Of a DNA stretch of 56,615 bases, positions 51,126 to 56,615 are shown in pieces (within the stretch, counting starts at the first letter, position 1; every line of letters begins with the position of its first letter). The stretch comes from Mesobacterium pallidum. GTDB lineage: Bacteria > Pseudomonadota > Alphaproteobacteria > Rhodobacterales > Rhodobacteraceae. The position numbers and the translations under genes are program-made. Below the pieces are notes generated by a model, which saw only the letters and a list, made by a program, of their open reading frames with translations, did not search any database and was not told where the DNA came from. The stretch is from contig NZ_JAIMID010000028.1 in assembly GCF_019966535.1 (NCBI RefSeq), positions 1-56,615 on the forward strand, given 5' to 3'.

Positions 51126-52274
51126 ATGGCAGATCATGCTCTCGTCTCCGCCGCCATGCACCGCGCGATCTTCAACCGTGGCGAGTTGGGCATTCAGGTC
51201 GCGGCATATCTGAACGGAGAGCTGGTCATCGACGCCTGGGCCGGCATCGCAGATCCTCACGGCTCCCCGGTGAACGGAGACACGCTGTTCAATGTCTTCT
51301 CGGTCACAAAAGCCGTCGCATCGACGGCCGTGCATCTTCAGGCCGAACGCGGTCTGATCGACTATGATGCGCCGATCGTGCGCTACTGGCCCGAGTTTGG
51401 CGCACATGGCAAGCAGACGGCAACGGTACGGGACGCTCTGACCCACAGGACCGGCATCCCGCAAATGCCTGACGGGACCAGCCCCGAGATGATCTGCGAC
51501 TGGGACCGGATGTGCGCGGCGATTGCCGACCTTGCTCCGATCTTCCCGGTCGGCGGCGATCCGGCCTACCATTCGATGACGTATGGTTGGATCGTCGGCG
51601 AAATCGTGCGGCGGACCGATCCGGGGAATCGCCCGTTCGGGACGTATGTGCAGGACGAGATCTGCCAGCCCCTGAACATTCGCGATCTCTGGCTGGGCAT
51701 TCCGGAGCGGGTGGAACCGCGAATAGCGGTGCTGCGCAACGACAACGCCTCGGATCCGCTGCCGCCGCTGGAGTCCAACTTCATCCGGTCGGTTCCGTCC
51801 AATGTCCAACTGGTGCCGCCCGTGTTCGAAAGGCCCGACGTCCGGCGCGCCTGCATTCCGGCAGTTGGCGGAATCGCTAATGCGCGCAGCATGGCCCGCT
51901 TCTGGGCCATGTTGGCCGAAGGCGGCACCCTCGACGGCACACGGCTGCTTTCGCCGGATCGGGTCGCATCTGCCAGCCGGTCCCGTCAGGGCAACGACCG
52001 GCCTGATCCCGTGTATTTTGACATGGCCATGCCGCTGAGCGAAGGCGGTTTCTGGAAGGGGCAGTCCCTGCCGCCGATCGCCGCCGTCCGCGACCCCGAG
52101 GCGATCTGCTGCCCCGGCGCAGGCGGGTCCATCGCCTGGGCCGACCGCAAGAACCGGCTTGCGGTAGCGATCTGCCACAACCGGATGCTGAACCTACGGG
52201 GAAGCCTCGATCATCCGCTGGTCGAGGTCGCCGACGCGATCCGGGAAACACTGGGTCATAGCAAGGGAAACTAG
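51126..52274 (+). CDS. Serine hydrolase, class C beta-lactamase/esterase fold
   Basis: A protein of 382 residues. The nucleophile motif S-x-x-K is FSVTKAVAS (Ser about 59, Lys about 62). The second motif tyrosine is in AYHSMTYGWIVGEI (about 150), and a GG-rich segment near the end (GAGGSIAWADRKN) replaces the KTG motif. No signal peptide is present, so it is cytoplasmic and more likely an esterase, lactonase or amidase than a beta-lactamase. It lies 2 bp after the SDR stop. Confidence 0.88.
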   Translation: MADHALVSAAMHRAIFNRGELGIQVAAYLNGELVIDAWAGIADPHGSPVNGDTLFNVFSVTKAVASTAVHLQAERGLIDYDAPIVRYWPEFGAHGKQTATVRDALTHRTGIPQMPDGTSPEMICDWDRMCAAIADLAPIFPVGGDPAYHSMTYGWIVGEIVRRTDPGNRPFGTYVQDEICQPLNIRDLWLGIPERVEPRIAVLRNDNASDPLPPLESNFIRSVPSNVQLVPPVFERPDVRRACIPAVGGIANARSMARFWAMLAEGGTLDGTRLLSPDRVASASRSRQGNDRPDPVYFDMAMPLSEGGFWKGQSLPPIAAVRDPEAICCPGAGGSIAWADRKNRLAVAICHNRMLNLRGSLDHPLVEVADAIRETLGHSKGN

Positions 52275-52276
52275 CC

Positions 52277-52612
52277 ATGCAGAAACATGTATTCATCGTC
52301 TATACGAATGCGGTCGAAGGTCGGGACGACGCCTATAACGACTGGTATGACAATCAGCACCTCAAGGATGTGCTGGCCATCCCCGGCATCGTCGCCGCGC
52401 AACGCTTCGCGCTAAGCGACAAGCAACGGCTCGACCCGCCCTATCCTTGGAAATACGCCGCGATCTACGAGATCGAGACGGACGATCTGGACAGCGTCAT
52501 CGGGCCCCTGAAGGACTGGATCGGAACCGACAGGATGCCACGTTCCGACGCGATGGATCAGCACCGGGAAGCATATTTCTTCCACCCCATAACCGAGCGG
52601 AAGACCCAGTGA
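52277..52612 (+). CDS. Small dimeric alpha/beta-barrel family protein (DUF4286/EthD-like)
   Basis: A protein of 111 residues beginning HVFIVYTNAVEGRDDAYNDW, then YDNQHLKDVLAIPGIVAAQRF. The W-Y-x-x-xH-L-xDV-PG pattern is typical of EthD/DUF4286-type ferredoxin-like proteins, which often serve as small isomerases, decarboxylases or cyclases in catabolic operons. It starts 2 bp after the serine hydrolase stop and is the last gene of the plus-strand unit. Confidence 0.82.
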   Translation: MQKHVFIVYTNAVEGRDDAYNDWYDNQHLKDVLAIPGIVAAQRFALSDKQRLDPPYPWKYAAIYEIETDDLDSVIGPLKDWIGTDRMPRSDAMDQHREAYFFHPITERKTQ

Positions 52613-52766
52613 GCAAATGATATGACGCCCTGATGCGGGCGCTTGATACGCCGCACATGCATCCGGAACCGTCCGTTTGCCACTCCTGTCAATCCGGGAA
52701 GGCGGGGTCAGATCATCCGGTCGGCGTCGGCGTCGGCGGATAGGGCAAGTCTTCGTCTGCCTTGCT

Positions 52767-52985
52767 TCAGGCCGCGACGCCCTTCTGGTCGATGGCACCG
52801 AAACCGGATGGCTCTGCGGCATCGAACATCTCGATCCTAACGGTATCGCCCGGTTCCATGCACCGGGTGCTGGGGGTGCCGGTTTCGATGGTCTCGATCA
52901 TCCGCGCCTCGGCCAGGCAGGACGATCCGACCTCTTTGTAGTTGTTGTTCGACACAGTGCCAGACCCGACGATGGTGCCAGCCAC
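52767..52985 (-). pseudogene. C-terminal remnant of a fumarylacetoacetate-hydrolase-family gene
   Basis: About 72 residues match the end of FAH-domain enzymes (GTIVGSGTVSNNNYKEVGSS, later GAIDQKGV). The catalytic acidic residues and the rest of the barrel are absent. The frame meets a stop (TGA, forward 52989-52991) just upstream of the first conserved glycine, and no start with a ribosome site is present. The surrounding 52613-52766 and 52986-53148 hold no gene I can support, so this is a decayed stretch of about 500 bp. Confidence 0.8.
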
Positions 52986-53148
52986 ATCTCATGGCGGGGC
53001 GAGATGTCGTTGCTCAGCGGGACCGACTGATATTCCCCGGGGCTGCCTCGGCCGTCAAACCTATTGGCACGTCATCGGCAATGGCCGTTATTGGCCTTTG
53101 GGCCGCGGACGTGAGATAACGGTTCTCCACCAAAGCAGCGCAAGTCCA

Positions 53149-54480
53149 TTACAACCGTTCGGCCGTTCTCCGACCCGCGATGGCCGCGTCGCGGGCGATG
53201 GATGAACTGTCTCCGCAATAGCCCGTAGGGTCGAGCGCCTCGGCGATCTGGGCGTCGCTGAGATGGGCGAGAACCGTACTGTCATTCCGGAGTGCGTCAG
53301 CGACACTGCACTGTTCCTCAGAGTGGTTCTCTATCGCATGATGGACCAGATCGTGGGCCTCTGCGCGACCGATCATCGGGGCCAGCATCATCATCAGCCG
53401 TTCCGTGGCGATGGCGCCGCCAGTCAGGTTGGCGTTGCGCGCCATGACCGGCGCATTCACTTCGATGCGGGCGATCAGCCCTTCAAACCGCCGCGCCATG
53501 TCCCAGGCCAGCGGGATCGCGCGATCCAGGATCGAGCCCAGAAGCTGGTTCGTGGCCGAGTCGCCTTCGTGGCTTGACCGACCCGTTTCCATGGCGGGAG
53601 CGGCAAGGCCACGCAGTTCGGCCGTGTCGGCCAGAACCCGAACCACGTATTTCGGGTTGATCTTGTGCGGCATCGTAGAGGACCCGACCGTACCATGATC
53701 GAGCCGCTCGGAGATCTCGCCTATCTCCTGTGTCATGAGCAGGTAGAGTTCCGATGCGATGCGTTCCACCGTCATTGCCAGAAGCGACAGTTGGACGACA
53801 TAGTCAGCGAAAAGATCGTTGTTGGTCCGTCCGGGCACAAGCAGTTCGCGCAGACCAAGACGGGCCGCTAGCCGACGATTGAGTTCGCGCCCCTCGGCGC
53901 CGAAGGCATGCATCGCTCCGACCGCTCCGCCGAACGGCAAGGCAAAAAGGCGTCGGGCCCCGCCATCCAGCCTGTCGACCGACCGGGTCAGTTCTTCGAT
54001 CCAGCCGGCAACCTTGAAACCGAAGGTGATGGGCAGCGCATGCTGGCGATTGGTCCGGCCCGCCATGAGCGTGTCTGCATGTGTATCGGCCAGATCCGAA
54101 AACCGGGTCAGGACCCCGGCCAGCGCCTTGCGGATTTCGCGATCGGCCTCGCGGACCAGAAGGATGCGCCCGGTCTGCATCACGTTTTGCGTCGTTGCGC
54201 CCCAGTGAACATAGGCTCCCGCCTCGCCTGCCGTGCGCGCCAGCAGGCGGGTGAGCGACAGGATCGGGGCATGCGTGACCCGGATGTCGGCCTCCAGCGC
54301 CTCGATACCGATCACATCAAGCCGTGCTGCGTCGCGGATGCCCTGAGCGGCGGATTCAGGTATGACCCCCATTTCGGCCTGAACTTCGGCAAGCGCGGCC
54401 TCTACGTCCAGCCAGGACTGCCAGAGGGTTTCGCGGGCGAACAGGGTGCCTGGCGTCAGGGCCGGAATGTTCAGCATCAT
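53149..54480 (-). CDS. Lyase of the fumarase/aspartase/adenylosuccinate-lyase superfamily
   Basis: A protein of 443 residues. The superfamily signature is GSSTMPHKINP (about 268-278), the catalytic His region is VHWGATTQN (about 92-100), and AGRTNRQHALPITFG (about 143) is the second conserved stretch. The closest relatives by pattern are 3-carboxy-cis,cis-muconate cycloisomerase and PurB-like lyases. A catabolic elimination or cycloisomerisation is more likely than purine synthesis here. Two ATGs (54480, 54477) follow GAAGGAAG. It lies 16 bp after the ABC ATPase gene. Confidence 0.88.
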   Translation of the reverse strand: MMLNIPALTPGTLFARETLWQSWLDVEAALAEVQAEMGVIPESAAQGIRDAARLDVIGIEALEADIRVTHAPILSLTRLLARTAGEAGAYVHWGATTQNVMQTGRILLVREADREIRKALAGVLTRFSDLADTHADTLMAGRTNRQHALPITFGFKVAGWIEELTRSVDRLDGGARRLFALPFGGAVGAMHAFGAEGRELNRRLAARLGLRELLVPGRTNNDLFADYVVQLSLLAMTVERIASELYLLMTQEIGEISERLDHGTVGSSTMPHKINPKYVVRVLADTAELRGLAAPAMETGRSSHEGDSATNQLLGSILDRAIPLAWDMARRFEGLIARIEVNAPVMARNANLTGGAIATERLMMMLAPMIGRAEAHDLVHHAIENHSEEQCSVADALRNDSTVLAHLSDAQIAEALDPTGYCGDSSSIARDAAIAGRRTAERL

Positions 54481-54496
54481 GGTCTTCCTTCGGAGG

Positions 54497-56092
54497 TCAT
54501 GCGATTTCAAAGCGCGGGGCCGCCGCAAGCAATCGCGCCGTGTAGTCGCTGGTCGGGCGGGACAGCACCGCCGCCGCAGTGCCCTCCTCGACAATCCGAC
54601 CGTCGCGCATGACGACGACGCGGTCGGCAGTCTGGTGCACCACGGCCATGTCATGCGTGATCAGCAGCAGGGTCAGGTTCATCCGTTCGCGCAGGTCGTC
54701 CAACAGGTCGAGGATCTGCGCCTGCACCGAGACATCGAGCGCCGAGGTCGGTTCGTCGCAGATCAGCGCCTCCGGGCCGGTGACGAGGGCGCGGGCGATG
54801 GCCACGCGCTGTCTCTGGCCACCCGAGAGCTGAGACGGATAGGTGTGGATCAGCCGTTCGGGCAGACGGACCCGTTCCATTGCCTCGCGCACCGCCGTCA
54901 GGTTGGCAGCGCGATCACGTTCGCCGCGCAGGACCAGCGGCCGGGCGATGATTTCGGACAGACGCCCCCGCGGATTGAGCGAGGTATAGGGATCCTGAAA
55001 GACCGGCTGGACAAAGGCCGCACGTTCCGTCGCCGGGATGTCGTGGATCGGGCGCCCGGTAATCAGGATATCGCCCGAGGTCGCCTGGTCGAGCCCCAGC
55101 AATATCCGCGCCAGGGTCGACTTGCCCGATCCGCTTTCTCCGATCAGCGCCAGGGTCTCGCCCCTCTTGACCGACAGCGACACGCCGTCCAGCGCCCGGA
55201 TCTCGCGCTTCGGTCCGAACAGGCCCTTGCGCGTCGTGTAGACGCGGGCGACGATCACCTCGTCGGTCCTCGGCAAGGTCGGGGCGGGTCGACCGGGCGT
55301 CCCGTCCAGACGCGGCACGGCTGCCAGAAGCCTGCGGGTGTAGTCGTGCCGGGGATCGAACAGCACGTCCCGTGCCGTCCCCTGCTCCACGATCTCTCCG
55401 CCATACATCACCGCCACGCGGTCGGTGCGCTGCGCCACCACGGCCAGATCGTGGCTGATCAGGATCAGCCCCATCTGACGTTCGCGCCGCAGGTCATCCA
55501 GCAAGTCGAGGATCTGTGCCTGCACCGTCACGTCAAGCGCCGTGGTCGGTTCGTCCGCGATCAGCAGGTCGGGGTCGAGCATCAGGGTCATGGCGATCAT
55601 GACCCTCTGGCGCTGGCCACCCGACATCTGGTGCGGGTATTGGTTCATCCGGCCTTCGGGGTCGGGAATGCCGACACGGTCCAGAAGGTCGATCGCCTTC
55701 TTGCGCGCCGCGGCGGAGGACAGCAGGCCGCGCGCCACCGCAGCTTCGGTCATCTGCCGCCCGATGGTGTAGACCGGGTTGAGCGAGGTCATCGGTTCCT
55801 GAAAGATCATGCCGATGCGCGGCCCCGCGATCGTCCGGGAGAATTCCACGTCCTCGAGTGCCGGCAGGTCCTGTCCGTCGTAGCTTAGCCGGATCGCGCT
55901 GTATTTGGCACTGCGCGGCAGCAACCGCATCAGGGCCAGGGCGGTCATCGACTTGCCCGACCCGCTTTCGCCGACGATCCCAAGGGCCTCGCCGCGATCC
56001 AGCGCCAGTGTCACGTCGCGCACGACATGAAGCGGTCCATCCGGCGAGCGTAGGGTAATTTTTAGGTGGTCGATATCCAGAAGCGTTGTCAT
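54497..56092 (-). CDS. Fused dipeptide/oligopeptide-type ABC ATPase (DppD-DppF fusion)
   Basis: A protein of 531 residues with two complete nucleotide-binding domains. Domain 1 has GESGSGKSMTAL (about 37-48) and MSGGQRQRVMIAM (about 158). Domain 2 has GESGSGKSTLAR (about 315-326) and LSGGQRQRVAIARAL (about 425). Each is followed by the Dpp/Opp-type TARLLAA or TRRLLAA tail. Fusions of this kind drive one DppBC-type importer. The start overlaps the stop of the truncated permease by four bases. Confidence 0.92.
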   Translation of the reverse strand: MTTLLDIDHLKITLRSPDGPLHVVRDVTLALDRGEALGIVGESGSGKSMTALALMRLLPRSAKYSAIRLSYDGQDLPALEDVEFSRTIAGPRIGMIFQEPMTSLNPVYTIGRQMTEAAVARGLLSSAAARKKAIDLLDRVGIPDPEGRMNQYPHQMSGGQRQRVMIAMTLMLDPDLLIADEPTTALDVTVQAQILDLLDDLRRERQMGLILISHDLAVVAQRTDRVAVMYGGEIVEQGTARDVLFDPRHDYTRRLLAAVPRLDGTPGRPAPTLPRTDEVIVARVYTTRKGLFGPKREIRALDGVSLSVKRGETLALIGESGSGKSTLARILLGLDQATSGDILITGRPIHDIPATERAAFVQPVFQDPYTSLNPRGRLSEIIARPLVLRGERDRAANLTAVREAMERVRLPERLIHTYPSQLSGGQRQRVAIARALVTGPEALICDEPTSALDVSVQAQILDLLDDLRERMNLTLLLITHDMAVVHQTADRVVVMRDGRIVEEGTAAAVLSRPTSDYTARLLAAAPRFEIA

Positions 56093-56258
56093 TCATTGCG
56101 CCCTTCCGGCGAGGTGATGTCTCGCAGCCCGTCGCCCATTAGGTTGGCGCCTATGACAAGCAGGAAAAGGCAGATACCGGGCAAGATCACCAGCCAGGGC
56201 CGATAGAACATCGCCTGCTTGCCCTCGGCGATCATCAGACCCCAGGACGGGGTCGGCG
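56089..56258 (-). pseudogene. C-terminal end of a DppC/OppC-type ABC permease, cut by an IS
   Basis: The minus-strand frame reads APTPSWGLMIAEGKQAMFYR and continues through a last membrane helix to GLRDITSPEGRNE, the standard end of DppC-type permeases. About 55 residues remain of about 290. Homology stops at about 56258, where IS3-family transposase sequence starts. The loss of the membrane part means the following ATPase has no complete partner in this window. Confidence 0.85.
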
Positions 56259-56555
56259 CCGGTAGCCGATCTCGGCCTTGATGCCAGCCAGCTTGGCCAG
56301 ACGCGCAACACGGTTCGGGCAGATGCTCTCGCCCTGATCGAGCAGGTCGTCATGCAGCTTGCGATAGCCATAAACCTTGCCGCTGTCGGACCAGGCTTGC
56401 CGGATCAACTCAGTCTGACGCCTGTCTTCCAAGGCCCGCCTGCTCAGCGGTGCCTTCAGCCAGGCGTAGAAGCCGCTCGGCTGGAGGCGCAGGCACCGGC
56501 ACATCGCCCGCACCGAGAACTGTCCGCGATGCTCGGCCACGAACGCGTATCTCAC
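56258..56555 (-). pseudogene. IS3-family transposase OrfB, truncated
   Basis: From GTG 56555, about 98 residues match the N-terminal part of IS3-family OrfB: VRAMCRCLRLQPSGFYAWLK, KVYGYRKLHDDL and AGIKAEIGYRRRP. The whole DDE catalytic domain that should follow GYRRRPG is missing. The frame instead runs into permease sequence. The start overlaps the OrfA stop, as usual for the family. Confidence 0.9.
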
Positions 56556-56615
56556 TTTGCATCCCTGGCGAAATACGCGGTGGCCTTTTTTAGGATGTCG
56601 CGCTCCTCAGTCACC
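56552..56615 (-). CDS. IS3-family OrfA, C-terminal end (runs off the window)
   Basis: The last 20 residues, VTEERDILKKATAYFARDAK, are a typical OrfA end (ERDILKKA). The codons CTA AAA AAG contain a run of six A (reverse of 56586-56591), a classical -1 slippage site for producing the OrfAB fusion in IS3 elements. The 5' part lies outside the window. Confidence 0.85.
   Translation of the reverse strand, partial: VTEERDILKKATAYFARDAK

Noticed and set aside
52729..52748. GATAGG in the gap before the FAH remnant
   Set aside because: The left half at the required spacing is GGCGTC and does not match CCYRNC. It lies in a (GGCGTC) repeat stretch.
54828..54845. GATAGGTG within the fused Dpp ATPase gene
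   Set aside because: It lies inside coding sequence and has no matching left half-site at the 4-bp spacing.
1..56615. tRNA, rRNA, CRISPR arrays or a replication origin
   Set aside because: No cloverleaf-like block, no regularly spaced direct repeats, and no DnaA-box cluster or iterons were noticed on reading. Small structured RNAs could be missed without a covariance search.

Overview
The window is GC-rich DNA, densely packed with catabolic and transport genes and with many 4-bp ATGA/GTGA start-stop overlaps. A TRAP transporter, a PotABCD-type transporter, a fused DppDF-type ATPase, ISNCY-type and IS3-type transposases and the general gene style suggest an alphaproteobacterium, probably of the Rhodobacterales. 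That assignment is inference. No ribosomal, tRNA or other core housekeeping gene is visible, so this looks like an accessory catabolic island or a large plasmid segment, with an insertion sequence at each end.

Left part (1-13190): a broken ISNCY-like element (about 86-1620) is followed by a luciferase-like flavin monooxygenase and a PotABC-type ABC importer whose binding-protein gene survives only as its C-terminal end. That stub abuts the C-terminal two thirds of an FAD hydroxylase, a scar left by deletion of the 5' halves of two divergent genes. An HD-domain protein, a DctPQM TRAP importer, a GntR/FCD regulator, an FMN reductase, a fumarylacetoacetate-hydrolase-family enzyme and a VOC-family enzyme follow. 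The two divergent promoter regions around gntR and around the FAH gene share an AAAATATATTTT palindrome, so they probably form one small GntR regulon for uptake and breakdown of an aromatic or keto acid.

Main part (13246-52612): a large catabolic supercluster. It holds an AMACR/CaiB-type CoA transferase or racemase, five SDRs, three acyl-CoA synthetases, a thiolase, a FadJ-type multifunctional protein, three acyl-CoA dehydrogenases and a complete LivJHMGF-type ABC importer. It also holds two tandem GMC oxidoreductases with an exported cupin, a pair of MaoC/hot-dog proteins, an alpha/beta hydrolase, an MDR reductase, an MBL-fold hydrolase, a VOC protein, an IclR regulator, a DapA-family lyase, a second luciferase-like oxygenase, a Gfo/Idh/MocA oxidoreductase and a beta-lactamase-fold hydrolase. 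In its middle sits a 901-aa LAL/MalT-type LuxR regulator. A 20-bp dyad of consensus CRCCYRNC-N4-GAYAGGYG occurs nine times in the intergenic spaces of this part: twice in front of the luxR gene and once at most transcription-unit boundaries. It was not found in the left part. I propose it is the operator of the LAL regulator and that it marks one regulon. The gene set suggests import, CoA activation, alpha-methyl epimerisation, beta-oxidation and ring or C-C cleavage of a branched or alicyclic (perhaps isoprenoid) acid. The substrate cannot be read from the sequence.

Right edge (52613-56615): the C-terminal remnant of an FAH-family gene, a lyase of the fumarase/argininosuccinate-lyase superfamily, a fused dipeptide-type ABC ATPase and the last about 55 residues of its permease, which is cut by a truncated IS3-family element that runs out of the window.
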